Shown piece by piece: positions 16,617-25,376 of a stretch of 64,000 bases of DNA. The first letter of the stretch is position 1. Every line of letters starts with the position of its first letter. Under the pieces are notes generated by a model that ran no database searches, was not told the DNA's origin, and saw only the letters and a program-made list of their open reading frames with translations. The position numbers and the translations under genes were made by a program. The stretch comes from Ascidiimonas aurantiaca (lineage in GTDB: Bacteria > Bacteroidota > Bacteroidia > Flavobacteriales > Flavobacteriaceae): positions 124,001-188,000 of the forward strand of contig NZ_JBBEWR010000006.1 of the NCBI RefSeq assembly GCF_037646345.1, in the 5' to 3' direction.

Positions 16617-17384
16617 ATGAATTTAACAGATACGCATACACATCTTTATTCAGAACAGTTTACTGATGATAGAGATGAAATGATACAGCGCGCCCTGAAA
16701 GCAGGTATTAAACGTTTTTTTGTTCCTGCCATAGACAGTACCTACACAGATAGCATGTTCCGGTTGAAAGCAGCATATCCAGGGCAGGTTTTTTTAATGG
16801 CCGGTTTGCATCCTACTCATGTAAAGGAAAACTTTGAAAAAGAGTTGGAGCATATTGAAGCCCTTCTGGCTCAACATAGGTTTTACGCTATTGGCGAAAC
16901 AGGTATAGATCTTTACTGGGATAGATCTACTTTGCCGTGGCAAAAAAAAGCATTCAAATATCAAATAAAACTGGCCGTAGAGAATCAACTTCCTATCGTG
17001 ATACATTGCAGAGATGCTTTTGATGAAGTTTTTGAAGTGCTGGAAGAAGAAAAGAGTGATGCCCTGCATGGTATTTTTCATTGTTTTACCGGTACCAAAG
17101 AGCAGGCTTTGCAGGCAATAAATTACGGTATGAAGCTGGGAATAGGAGGTGTGGTAACTTTTAAGAATGGCGGCCTGGATAAATTTTTAGCCACTGTAGA
17201 TATCAGTCACATTGTGCTGGAAACCGATGCGCCTTATCTGGCCCCTGTACCTTTTCGCGGAAAAAGAAATGAAAGCAGTTATCTTGTGTATATATTAGAA
17301 AAAATAGCCGGTATTTATGGGGTATCTCCCGAAGAGATAGCAGAGATAACGACTGCCAATTCCAAGGCTGTTTTTGGGGTTTAA
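16617..17384 (+). CDS. tatD: TatD family metal-dependent DNase
   Basis: 255 residues. TatD proteins are TIM-barrel 3'-5' exonucleases needing two metal ions. All metal-ligand segments are visible: DTHTHLYSEQF (residues 4-14), IGETGIDLYWDRS, IHCRDAFDE, FHCFTGTKEQA and ETDAPYLAP. Length matches the family (about 255-260). It is the first gene of a probable operon with the acyltransferase (62 bases later at the chosen start) and ansA. Its cellular role is probably DNA turnover or repair, which is family knowledge. Confidence 0.95.
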   Translation: MNLTDTHTHLYSEQFTDDRDEMIQRALKAGIKRFFVPAIDSTYTDSMFRLKAAYPGQVFLMAGLHPTHVKENFEKELEHIEALLAQHRFYAIGETGIDLYWDRSTLPWQKKAFKYQIKLAVENQLPIVIHCRDAFDEVFEVLEEEKSDALHGIFHCFTGTKEQALQAINYGMKLGIGGVVTFKNGGLDKFLATVDISHIVLETDAPYLAPVPFRGKRNESSYLVYILEKIAGIYGVSPEEIAEITTANSKAVFGV

Positions 17385-17446
17385 CAATTATTGAACCGTG
17401 AATCATAGTTTTTTTTGTTCATTTGTGCAACCAAAATAAACTGACT

Positions 17447-18586
17447 TTGAATAATTTTGATGAGATACGACCTTTTAAAGATTCGGAAGTCAATGAGACC
17501 TTGAAAGAGTTGCGCCATCATCCTATGATAAAAGCGCTGCTTCATTTCACATTTCCGGGAAAAAAGGAAGATGATATTCATAATATTTTAGACCATTGTC
17601 ACTCTATAAGAGATTTTCAGACCCGGGTTATTTATTATGCTGTAAAAAAAGTGTTGGACCGAAGTTCTGAAGGGTTTACTACCAGCGGTTTTGATAAACT
17701 GGATCCCGATACATCTTATCTTTTTATTTCAAACCACCGCGATATCATTCTTGATACATCATTATTGAATGTAGCCCTCTATGAGCACAATTTAATAATG
17801 ACAGCTTCTGCCATTGGCAATAACCTGGTAAGCAAACCTTTTTTACTGGCATTGTCTCGCCTCAACCGAAATTTTTTAATACAGAGAGAGCTGGGACCTC
17901 GTGAAATGCTAAAAAGCTCAAAACAGGTATCATTATACATACAAAAACTTCTTGCCGAAGAAAACAGGTCCGTTTGGATAGCTCAGCGCCAGGGAAGGAC
18001 CAAAGATGGCGATGACCGAACCCAGCAGGGAGTTTTAAAAATGTTGGCCCTGGCAGGAGGGAAAACTCATTTTATAGAGTACTTCAGAAAATTAAAAGTA
18101 GTTCCTGTTTCTATCTCTTATGAATATGACCCGACAGATATTCTCAAAATGCCGGAGCTTATGGCAAAGCATTTTGATATGGAGTATGTAAAGACAAGTA
18201 ATGAAGATTTTAACAGCATATTAAAAGGAGCATTAGGACAGAAAAAACGTATTCACATGGCCGTTTGTGAAGGTCTGGACAAAGAATTGGATAAAATAGA
18301 ACACAGCGATGAACCTGCCAATAAACAGTTTCAAATGCTGGCAGAGCGTCTGGATCACCTTATCCATAAGAATTATAAACTTTGGCCCTCCAACTATATT
18401 GCTTTTGATCTGCTGTACAATAAACAGCATTTTCGTGATGAATACTCTGAAAAAGAACGCCGTCAGTTCATGAGAAGGCTTGAAAGAAGAGTAGAGAAAA
18501 ATAACACCGTTGCCCGGGAAAATTTTTTGGCCATGTATGCAAATCCCGTAATCAATAACCTGAATTATGGCGACAGGAAAGACTAA
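17447..18586 (+). CDS. Glycerol acyltransferase family protein (PlsC-like)
   Basis: About 379 residues. The acyltransferase motif I is NHRDIILD (catalytic His and Asp), with FLIQRELG and IAQRQGRTKDGDD as the phosphate-binding and later motifs. It probably acylates a glycerophosphate- or lysophospholipid-type acceptor at the inner membrane. There is no in-frame ATG near the 5' end. TTG codons at 17447 (giving a start like xNNFDEIRPF) and 17423 are the candidates, and 17447 is preferred because the NFDEIRP segment looks like the family N-terminus. It overlaps ansA by 20 bases. Confidence 0.85.
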   Translation: MNNFDEIRPFKDSEVNETLKELRHHPMIKALLHFTFPGKKEDDIHNILDHCHSIRDFQTRVIYYAVKKVLDRSSEGFTTSGFDKLDPDTSYLFISNHRDIILDTSLLNVALYEHNLIMTASAIGNNLVSKPFLLALSRLNRNFLIQRELGPREMLKSSKQVSLYIQKLLAEENRSVWIAQRQGRTKDGDDRTQQGVLKMLALAGGKTHFIEYFRKLKVVPVSISYEYDPTDILKMPELMAKHFDMEYVKTSNEDFNSILKGALGQKKRIHMAVCEGLDKELDKIEHSDEPANKQFQMLAERLDHLIHKNYKLWPSNYIAFDLLYNKQHFRDEYSEKERRQFMRRLERRVEKNNTVARENFLAMYANPVINNLNYGDRKD

Positions 18587-19598
18587 TATATTATTGATCT
18601 ATACCGGGGGCACTATTGGGATGACCAAAGATTCTAAAACAGGAGCCTTAAAAGCCTTTGATTTTGATAATCTGTTATCATACATTCCGGAATTGTCCCT
18701 TCTCGATTGTGCTATTACTACCATTTCTTTCAGGAAACCCATAGATTCTTCCAATATGAATCCGGAATATTGGAAAATGCTGGCCACTATTATTTTCGAC
18801 AGATATTCTCAATTTGATGGTTTTGTGGTACTTCATGGCAGTGACACCATGAGCTACACGGCATCGGCTCTTAGTTTTATGTTAGAAAACCTTTCTAAAC
18901 CCATTATTTTTACCGGTTCGCAACTTCCTATTGGTGACCTGCGTACCGATGCTAAAGAAAACCTGATAACTTCTATTGAGATCGCATCACTTCAGCAAAA
19001 AGGGAAACCATTGCTGAATGAAGTTTGCCTGTATTTTGAATATAAACTTTACAGGGCAAACAGAACCACTAAAATTAATGCCGAACACTTTCAGGCATTT
19101 GCATCACCCAATTACCCGCCTCTGGCAGAAAGTGGTGTACATCTTAAAATACATAAAGAATACCTGTTGCCCAAACCCAGGAAAAATGCTTTAAGGCTCC
19201 ATACATCACTTGACAATAGTGTTGCTGTTGTTAAATTATTTCCGGGGATAAGCGAAAAACTGCTGAAATGCATTTTTACCAACCCTGCCATAAAAGCTAT
19301 TATACTGGAAACTTATGGGGCCGGGAATGCACCTACAGATTCCTGGTTTTTTAAATTGCTGGAAGAAAGTATACAAAGAGGTATGTATATTATTAATGTT
19401 ACTCAATGTTCTGGGGGTAGTGTGAATATGGGGCAATATGAAACCAGCGCCCAACTTAAAACTATGGGTATTATTGATGGTAAAGATATTACTACCGAAG
19501 CAGCTTTGGCAAAAGCCATGTACCTTTTGGGCAGCGATGTGGAGAGAAAGGTTTTCAAGACTATTTATGAAACCTCTCTCAGGGGAGAAATGGTGTAA
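18567..19598 (+). CDS. ansA: Type I (cytoplasmic) L-asparaginase
   Basis: 343 residues. It hydrolyses asparagine to aspartate and ammonia. The first catalytic threonine is in YTGGTIGM near residue 15, and the second motif is VLHGSDTMSYTASAL near residue 89 (HGTDT in most relatives; here Ser replaces the first Thr). FTGSQLPIGDLRTDA is also characteristic. There is no signal peptide, consistent with the cytoplasmic type I enzyme. The ATG lies inside the end of the acyltransferase gene, implying coupled translation. Confidence 0.94.
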   Translation: MATGKTNILLIYTGGTIGMTKDSKTGALKAFDFDNLLSYIPELSLLDCAITTISFRKPIDSSNMNPEYWKMLATIIFDRYSQFDGFVVLHGSDTMSYTASALSFMLENLSKPIIFTGSQLPIGDLRTDAKENLITSIEIASLQQKGKPLLNEVCLYFEYKLYRANRTTKINAEHFQAFASPNYPPLAESGVHLKIHKEYLLPKPRKNALRLHTSLDNSVAVVKLFPGISEKLLKCIFTNPAIKAIILETYGAGNAPTDSWFFKLLEESIQRGMYIINVTQCSGGSVNMGQYETSAQLKTMGIIDGKDITTEAALAKAMYLLGSDVERKVFKTIYETSLRGEMV

Positions 19599-19671
19599 AA
19601 TTAACTATAGAAAATTTTATGTTGTAATTTTTTTTTTGTTATTTGCTCCCGCGTAAAGATTACTAAAATAT

Positions 19672-19759
19672 AGAGAGGTGGCCGAGTGGTCGAAGGCGCA
19701 CGCCTGGAAAGTGTGTATACGCCAAAAGCGTATCGAGGGTTCGAATCCCTTCCTCTCTG
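19672..19759 (+). tRNA. tRNA-Ser (anticodon GGA)
   Basis: 88 nt. Acceptor arms AGAGAGG and CCTCTCT pair with discriminator G. The D arm is GGCCGAGTGGTCGAAGGC, the anticodon loop reads CTGGAAA (anticodon GGA), a long variable arm is typical of class II tRNAs, and the T arm is GAGGGTTCGAATCCCTTC. The 3' CCA is not encoded. It reads UCC and UCU codons. Confidence 0.97.
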
Positions 19760-19830
19760 CTTTAACTTTACTTTACATAAATTTTTATATCTTTAACCCT
19801 ATTAACTAACAAAATTTAAGTTTAAAAGAA

Positions 19831-20625
19831 ATGAAAAGATTATTCTCTATTCTGGCTATAGCCGGATTAATGGCTTTTAATGCAACTACGGCCAACGCAA
19901 CTACGCTTGCGGCTGATGCTGAAAGCGCTTCTGCGTTCGTTGCTTCCACCGATGATGCTTCTGCTGTTCTTCAGGAAGAACCGGCTGCAGATAACAGGTC
20001 CTTTCATCAGGTATTGAAAGAGCGTTTTATAGAAGGTGGTGCAGTTTTCATGGGGATCGTTCTTTTGTGTCTCATTCTCGGACTTGCAGTTGCTATTGAA
20101 AGGATCATTTTCCTTAATCTGGCTACGACCAATACCAAGAAACTCGCTAAAGATGTAGAGGACGCATTGGCATCCGGAGGTGTTGAGGCAGCAAAAGAAG
20201 TTTGCCGTAACACTAAGGGCCCCGTTGCTTCTATCTTCTATCAGGGTCTTGACAGAGCAGATGAAGGTATTGATTCCGCCGAAAAGGCCGTTATTGCTTA
20301 CGGAGGCGTTCAGATGGGCCAGTTAGAGAAAAATATATCCTGGTTGTCGCTCTTTATCGCCATTGCACCAATGCTTGGGTTCATGGGTACAGTAATCGGT
20401 ATGATCCAGGCATTTGATAAAATTAGTGCCGCCGGTGGTCTGGATGCTTCTCTTATCGCAGGTGATATTAAAGTAGCCTTACTTACTACCGTATTCGGTC
20501 TTATTGTTGCAATTATTCTTCAGATTTTCTACAACTACATCATTGCTAAAGTAGATAGCATCGTTAATGATATGGAAGATGCTTCTATCACCCTGGTAGA
20601 TTTGTTAGTAGATCACAAAAAATAA
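19831..20625 (+). CDS. exbB: ExbB/TolQ/MotA-type proton channel protein
   Basis: 264 residues. It begins with a signal-peptide-like segment and an acidic Ala-rich periplasmic stretch (about 20-60). Three membrane helices follow: about 70-95 (FMGIVLLCLILGLAVAIERI), 168-190 (WLSLFIAIAPMLGFMGTVIG) and 210-235 (ALLTTVFGLIVAIILQIFYN). It is the inner-membrane channel that with ExbD harnesses the proton gradient for work at the outer membrane. It heads a cluster of exbB, a membrane protein and two exbD genes, followed by porT, an arrangement consistent with energising outer-membrane or type IX processes (inference). Confidence 0.93.
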   Translation: MKRLFSILAIAGLMAFNATTANATTLAADAESASAFVASTDDASAVLQEEPAADNRSFHQVLKERFIEGGAVFMGIVLLCLILGLAVAIERIIFLNLATTNTKKLAKDVEDALASGGVEAAKEVCRNTKGPVASIFYQGLDRADEGIDSAEKAVIAYGGVQMGQLEKNISWLSLFIAIAPMLGFMGTVIGMIQAFDKISAAGGLDASLIAGDIKVALLTTVFGLIVAIILQIFYNYIIAKVDSIVNDMEDASITLVDLLVDHKK

Positions 20626-20644
20626 TATCTAAAAGAATAACGCA

Positions 20645-21088
20645 ATGCAAAAAATATTTAAAATCGTACTTATTCTACTCGGTGTATTGGGTGTAGCCCT
20701 TTGGTTTATGCTTCCGGGAGAAGAAGTGCCGGTGGACACAGCAATGGAAGATACCAATGTGAATTTCATGTTCTACATTGCGTATGTACTATTATTGATC
20801 CCCATCGTAGCAGTTTTGCTATATACTTTCAGAAACCTATTTAAGAGTCCTGATAAACTTAAAAAGGCCCTTATTTCAATTGGAGGGTTCCTGATAGTGT
20901 TAGCCATAAGTTATGCGCTTTCAAGTGGTGCAGATGTGGATCTTGATGATTTTGCCCAAAAAGGGATTGTAGTAACAGAATCCAGCTCTAGAATGGTAGG
21001 AGCCGGATTAATAGCCTTTTATATTCTTGCTGCGATTGCCATTATTTCTATGGCCGTGTCAAGTTTGAAAAAAGTGTTTAGTAAATAA
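20645..21088 (+). CDS. Membrane protein of the exbBD cluster, unknown function
   Basis: 147 residues with four predicted membrane helices: an N-terminal one (IFKIVLILLGVLGVALWFML), a second near 40-62 (MFYIAYVLLLIPIVAVLLY), a third near 77-97 and a fourth near 120-140. A short loop rich in Asp (ADVDLDDF) sits between the last two. It lies between exbB and exbD with gaps of about 20 bases, so it is co-transcribed and may be an accessory subunit of the motor. No named family was recognised. Confidence 0.8.
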   Translation: MQKIFKIVLILLGVLGVALWFMLPGEEVPVDTAMEDTNVNFMFYIAYVLLLIPIVAVLLYTFRNLFKSPDKLKKALISIGGFLIVLAISYALSSGADVDLDDFAQKGIVVTESSSRMVGAGLIAFYILAAIAIISMAVSSLKKVFSK

Positions 21089-21108
21089 AAAAGTAGAGTA
21101 ACCTTATT

Positions 21109-21723
21109 ATGGCGAAAAGAAAATTACAAGAAGTAAATGCAGGCTCCATGGCAGATATTGCCTTCCTGTTACTTATCTTCTTTCTGGTAACTACTACTAT
21201 TGAAACTGATGCAGGGCTGGATAGAAAACTTCCCCCGCTTGAGCCGCCAGAAACAGATGTTGTTGTAAAACAGAAAAACATCTTTACAGTAGTAGTTAAT
21301 CAGAACAACCAATTATTGGTTGAAGATGAGATTATGCAGCTTAAGGACCTGAGAAAAGCAGCAATAGCTTTCCTTGACAATGGAGGAGGAACCGGAGAAG
21401 AAGCCTGTAGCTATTGCCAGGGAGAAAGAGATCCTAACTCTTCTGATAACCCTGATAAAGCGATCATATCCTTACAAAATGACCGTAAAACCTCGTATAG
21501 AACGTATATAGCCGTGCAAAATGAACTAGTTGCCGCTTATAATGAATTACGTAATCGTGAATCCATGAAATTATACGGGAGAAATTTTACAGATATGCAG
21601 GATGAATATAAAGATCCTCGTACAGATGACGGTGTGAAAGATGAATTAAAACCCAAGTTGGAGAAGGTACAGGCAATGTTCCCTCAAAAGCTTTCGGAAG
21701 CAGAACCTAAGCAAACCAGTTAA
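21109..21723 (+). CDS. exbD: ExbD/TolR family protein, first copy
   Basis: 204 residues, longer than the usual ~140. One N-terminal membrane helix follows MADIAFLLLIFFLVTTTIE, and its aspartate is the proton-carrying residue of ExbD. The periplasmic part has an unusual insertion around residues 90-135, with a GGGTGEEACSYCQGE cysteine pair and a Ser/Asn/Asp-rich loop, before the helix EYKDPRTDDG. It forms the stator-rotor motor with ExbB. The insertion may recognise an outer-membrane partner different from that of the second ExbD, which is inference. Confidence 0.92.
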   Translation: MAKRKLQEVNAGSMADIAFLLLIFFLVTTTIETDAGLDRKLPPLEPPETDVVVKQKNIFTVVVNQNNQLLVEDEIMQLKDLRKAAIAFLDNGGGTGEEACSYCQGERDPNSSDNPDKAIISLQNDRKTSYRTYIAVQNELVAAYNELRNRESMKLYGRNFTDMQDEYKDPRTDDGVKDELKPKLEKVQAMFPQKLSEAEPKQTS

Positions 21724-21734
21724 ATACGATAAGT

Positions 21735-22217
21735 ATGTCTAAATTCAGAAAGAAAAAAAGTGGAGAATTACCTCCAGTTTCTACAGCTTCGTTGCCAGAT
21801 ATCGTATTTATGTTATTGTTTTTCTTTATGACGGTAACCGTTATGAAAGACAGTTCTTTAATGGTGAAAAACGATCTTCCTTTTGCAGATCAGATACAAA
21901 AGCTGGATAAGAAAGACCGTGTAATCTACATTTATGCCGGTAAACCGAGCCAACGTTATCAGGCAACCTTCGGGACGGAAGCTAAAATTCAGTTAAATGA
22001 TAAATTTGCCGATGTGTCTGAGGTAGCAGATTATATTCTTGCAGAACGTGCTAAAAAGCGCCAGGAATTGCAGGACGTATTAACCACTGCATTAAAAGTA
22101 GATGAAGAGACCGGTATGGGACTCATTTCCGATATCAAGCAACAATTGAGAAAGGTAAACGCATTAAAAATTAATTATACTACCCGTCAGGGAGATGCCT
22201 TTCGAAATCTTCAATAA
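21735..22217 (+). CDS. exbD: ExbD/TolR family protein, second copy
   Basis: 160 residues. A basic cytoplasmic start (MSKFRKKKSGELPPVSTAS) leads into the helix LPDIVFMLLFFFMTVTVMK, with the conserved Asp in the first turn. The periplasmic domain is compact (about 45-160). It starts 11 bases after the first exbD. Paired, differing ExbD proteins are common in Bacteroidetes and may form mixed complexes with one ExbB. A terminator follows 25 bases downstream. Confidence 0.92.
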   Translation: MSKFRKKKSGELPPVSTASLPDIVFMLLFFFMTVTVMKDSSLMVKNDLPFADQIQKLDKKDRVIYIYAGKPSQRYQATFGTEAKIQLNDKFADVSEVADYILAERAKKRQELQDVLTTALKVDEETGMGLISDIKQQLRKVNALKINYTTRQGDAFRNLQ

Positions 22218-22242
22218 TATTTTTTTAAACTTAGTAATAGAT

Positions 22243-22272
22243 ACAAAGCCTCATGTCATGAGGCTTTGTTTG
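22243..22272 (+). terminator. Terminator of the exbB-exbD cluster
   Basis: Inverted repeat ACAAAGCCTCATG / CATGAGGCTTTGT (22243-22255 and 22257-22269), followed by a T-rich stretch. It separates the exbBD transcript from porT. Confidence 0.85.
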
Positions 22273-22310
22273 TTATAAAGGGTTACTCTTTTATTCCTGA
22301 GTAACATTGC

Positions 22311-22318
22311 TATCTTTG
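22311..22318 (+). promoter_or_regulatory. -7 promoter element for porT
   Basis: TATCTTTG matches the Bacteroidetes -7 consensus and lies 18 bases before the porT ATG at 22336, downstream of the exbBD terminator. Confidence 0.5.
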
Positions 22319-22335
22319 TACCCATATATAGAAGT

Positions 22336-23025
22336 ATGCGACGCATCATTGTATTAGTTCTTCTGGTTACCTTTCATTTGGGTTATGCACAGGATACCAT
22401 TCCTGAAGTAATGGCAGATCCCGATTACAGAGAGGATCATTTTTATATAGGCATCGCCTATAATGTACTTCTTAACCGCCCTTCGGGAGTTACACAAAAT
22501 AATTTGCCCTATGGTATTCAATTGGGGTACATACGAGATATTCCCATTAATAAAAGACGCAATATTGCCATAGCTGTAGGTCTGGGGTATGGCTTGAACG
22601 CCTATTTTACAAACTTGAGAGCTACCGAAAGTAACACAGGGATTACGTATGAGCGGGTACCCGAAGAAGTATCTTTTAGCAGAAATAAAATAGAAACACA
22701 TTTAGTAGAATTGCCCATAGAGCTTAGATGGCGTACTTCTAAACCGGATACTTATAAATTCTGGCGCATATATGGTGGGGTGAAACTGGGATATGTGTTT
22801 GCCAATAGTTCAAAATTTGTGGGAGATAGTGAAAAAGACAGGTTTCGTAACGGGGATCTGGAGATGTTCCAGGCTGATACCTATGTAAGTTTTGGGTACA
22901 ATACCTGGAATTTTTATGCCTCCTATGCGCTAAATGGTATTTTTCAAAAAGACATACAGACTACTTCAGGGGAAACTATTGATATGAGAGCATTAAAAGT
23001 AGGCCTTATCTTTTATTTGCTCTGA
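22336..23025 (+). CDS. porT: PorT/SprT family outer-membrane protein of type IX secretion
   Basis: 229 residues. A signal peptide ending GYAQ is followed by an N-terminal segment (DPDYREDHFYIGIAYN) and alternating beta-strands that predict an eight-stranded outer-membrane barrel, ending in LKVGLIFYLL. PorT/SprT is required for type IX secretion of surface adhesins and gliding proteins in Bacteroidetes. It follows exbB-exbD-exbD but has its own promoter. Assignment rests on overall resemblance and context rather than a catalytic motif. Confidence 0.82.
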   Translation: MRRIIVLVLLVTFHLGYAQDTIPEVMADPDYREDHFYIGIAYNVLLNRPSGVTQNNLPYGIQLGYIRDIPINKRRNIAIAVGLGYGLNAYFTNLRATESNTGITYERVPEEVSFSRNKIETHLVELPIELRWRTSKPDTYKFWRIYGGVKLGYVFANSSKFVGDSEKDRFRNGDLEMFQADTYVSFGYNTWNFYASYALNGIFQKDIQTTSGETIDMRALKVGLIFYLL

Positions 23026-23032
23026 TAGGTAT

Positions 23033-23638
23033 TTATAACCAGTACTTAAAGGTGATAAGCTGAGGAAACACCCCAATAACCATACCTATTATGAGTTCTC
23101 TTGTGGTATGTGCTCTAAGAAAGAGTCTGGCAGAGGCCAGCAGGCCAACCGAGAAAACCAGAAACGTAAGGGCAATGGTAATATTTATCTGGTAATGAAA
23201 GCTCATCCCTAAAATAAAAAAAGTAAGTCCGGAAATACCCATCATGTGAATACTTGCCTTAAACTTAAAAAATAAAAGTAACAGGCATGCTAACAGAGAG
23301 CCCAGGATACCTACAAAAAAATAATACAGCTCGAGTGAGAAGGTATAGGGCACAACGCGGTATAAAACAACAGATACTAAAAAAATATAAATATACAGCG
23401 GTATTTTTCTTTCCTCGGTTTTTCTAAGCTCAACTGACTCTATCCAGCCTATACTTTTTAACAGAAATGAGAAGGCAAGAGGGATAAACAATGTGAGGAT
23501 GGCTACTGAAATAATTACAGACTTCCATATTTCTTCCGGGTGAAAACGCGGTGAGATCTGATAATAGGCAATTGTACCGGCTAAGGGAAAAAACAACGGA
23601 TGGTACAGGTAACTAACAAAGCGGAAAAAACGTTTCAT
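23033..23638 (-). CDS. Polytopic membrane protein, degenerate PAP2-like
   Basis: About 201 residues with five or six membrane helices. The start is the ATG at 23636-23638, which shares one base with the rpoN stop (TGATG). A C-terminal RLFLRAHTTRELIIG resembles the third motif of PAP2 lipid phosphatases (SR-x5-H-x3-D), but with Glu for Asp and no clear KxxxxxxRP or PSGH motifs, so catalysis is doubtful. It may be a related non-enzymatic membrane protein. Coupling to rpoN is positional. Confidence 0.75.
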   Translation of the reverse strand: MKRFFRFVSYLYHPLFFPLAGTIAYYQISPRFHPEEIWKSVIISVAILTLFIPLAFSFLLKSIGWIESVELRKTEERKIPLYIYIFLVSVVLYRVVPYTFSLELYYFFVGILGSLLACLLLLFFKFKASIHMMGISGLTFFILGMSFHYQINITIALTFLVFSVGLLASARLFLRAHTTRELIIGMVIGVFPQLITFKYWL

Positions 23639-25095
23639 CAAATTTGTTTTCTTAATCGCGCTACCGGAATATCCATTTGCTCCCTGTACTTGGCTATGGT
23701 ACGCCGGGCAATGGGGTACCCTTTTTCTTTGAGTATCGCGGCAAGTTTGTCGTCAGTAAGGGGTTTGCGTTTATCTTCCTCTTCAATTACTGTTTCCAGA
23801 ATTTTTTTGATCTCAAAAGTAGATACTTCTTCCCCCTGAACGTTCTTCATAGATTCGGAGAAAAAATCTTTGATCAGTTTTGTTCCATACGGGGTATCTA
23901 CATATTTACTGTTGGCTACCCGGGAAACGGTGGAAACGTCCATACCAATGGTATCGGCAATATCTTTTAGAATCATGGGCCTTAATTTTCGCTCGTCTCC
24001 CGTTAAAAAATAGGCTTCCTGATAATGCATTATGGCATTCATGGTAATATAAAGCGTTTGCTGCCTTTGTTTAATGGCGTCAATAAACCATTTGGCGGCA
24101 TCGAGCTTTTGTTTTATAAAGATAACGGCATCTTTTTGAGATTTTGATTTGTCTTTAGATTCCTTATACCCCTTGAGCATATTATTATACTCTCTTGAAA
24201 TATGTAGCTCGGGAGCATTTCTCCCGTTTAAGGTAAGTTCCAGTTTGCCCTCGTTTATTCGAATGGTAAAATCTGGAACTATATGTTCAACAATCTTACT
24301 GTTTTCTGAATAAGCTCCTCCGGGTTTAGGATTTAACCGCTCTACCTCATGAATAGCATTTTTCAGTTCTTCATCTGTAACATTGTGTTTGAGAAGAAGC
24401 TTTTTATAATGTTTTTTAGTGAATTGCTCAAAAGATTTTTCAAGGATCTGGATGGCCAGTTCTATATCAGGCGTTATCTGTTTTCTGCGTAACTGTATCA
24501 AAAGACACTCCTGTAGGTTTCTTGCACCTACACCGGCAGGATCTAATTGTTGTACAACTTTAAGAACACGTTCTACATCGGTTTCAGAAGTATATATATT
24601 TTGTGTAAAAGCCAGGTCATCTGTAACATCCATAAGGCTCCTGCGTATATAACCGCTTTCATCAATGCTGCCCAGAAGAAACTCGGCAATTTCTTTATCC
24701 TGTTCTTCCAGCCGAAAGGTGTTTAACTGATTTAGCAAATGTTGGTGAAAAGAAGTTCCTGAAGCATAGGGAACTGTTTTTTCATCAGTTTCATCCCCAT
24801 AATTATTGGCTTGTAAACGATACTCAGGTATTTCATCATCACTCAAATATTCATCTACATTTATATCATCGGTTTCAATTACTTCACCCTCATAATCATC
24901 TTCCCAGGTATCTTCGAGGGTACTTTCCATATCGGTGTTTTCCTCACGGCCGCTTTCCAGGGCCGGGTTTTCTTCCAGTTCCTGTTTAAGCCTTTGTTCA
25001 AAAGCAAGAGTAGGCAATTGAATGAGCTTCATGAGCTGTATCTGCTGTGGAGACAGCTTTTGGGAAAGTTTAAATTGTAATTGTTGTTTTAGCAT
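23638..25095 (-). CDS. rpoN: RNA polymerase sigma-54 factor
   Basis: 485 residues. The N-terminal activator-binding region I has LSQKLSPQQIQLMKLIQLP and QELEENPALE, then an acidic region II (about 55-105). The core-binding domain has LDPAGVGARNLQECLLIQL, and the DNA-binding domain has DVSTVSRVANSKYV and the RpoN box ARRTIAKYRE near the C-terminus. It directs transcription of -24/-12 promoters and needs an AAA+ activator, none of which is encoded in the window. It is followed by a PAP2-like membrane gene sharing one base. Confidence 0.97.
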   Translation of the reverse strand: MLKQQLQFKLSQKLSPQQIQLMKLIQLPTLAFEQRLKQELEENPALESGREENTDMESTLEDTWEDDYEGEVIETDDINVDEYLSDDEIPEYRLQANNYGDETDEKTVPYASGTSFHQHLLNQLNTFRLEEQDKEIAEFLLGSIDESGYIRRSLMDVTDDLAFTQNIYTSETDVERVLKVVQQLDPAGVGARNLQECLLIQLRRKQITPDIELAIQILEKSFEQFTKKHYKKLLLKHNVTDEELKNAIHEVERLNPKPGGAYSENSKIVEHIVPDFTIRINEGKLELTLNGRNAPELHISREYNNMLKGYKESKDKSKSQKDAVIFIKQKLDAAKWFIDAIKQRQQTLYITMNAIMHYQEAYFLTGDERKLRPMILKDIADTIGMDVSTVSRVANSKYVDTPYGTKLIKDFFSESMKNVQGEEVSTFEIKKILETVIEEEDKRKPLTDDKLAAILKEKGYPIARRTIAKYREQMDIPVARLRKQI

Positions 25096-25376
25096 ATACA
25101 GCTTTCAAGCTTCTTTCAGTTACTAATTACAAAAATACGGAAATTAGATCATCTGCTTTTGAAAAAATGTAATATACAAATGTATTGTAAACAAAGCAGT
25201 AAGAGAACAGGGTGTTCTTTAGTAAAACTTACAAGCGATCCTCAAGAACCAAGTATTGCTATGACAATGCGCTTATGCGGTATGATCTGTATTTAACTGC
25301 AACGTATCTTGTGAGCAGGGTTTGTCGTAATGACTTTTAGCGAGACAAATTATACCAAACCTTGTGAGGTACAAGC

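Noticed and set aside
23033..23638. Active PAP2 phosphatase
   Set aside because: Only one of three motifs is recognisable, and that with a substitution.
25096..25376. Possible small RNA or terminator between asnS and rpoN
   Set aside because: A weak CTTGT/ACAAG hairpin is present but without a T-run, and no structure stands out.
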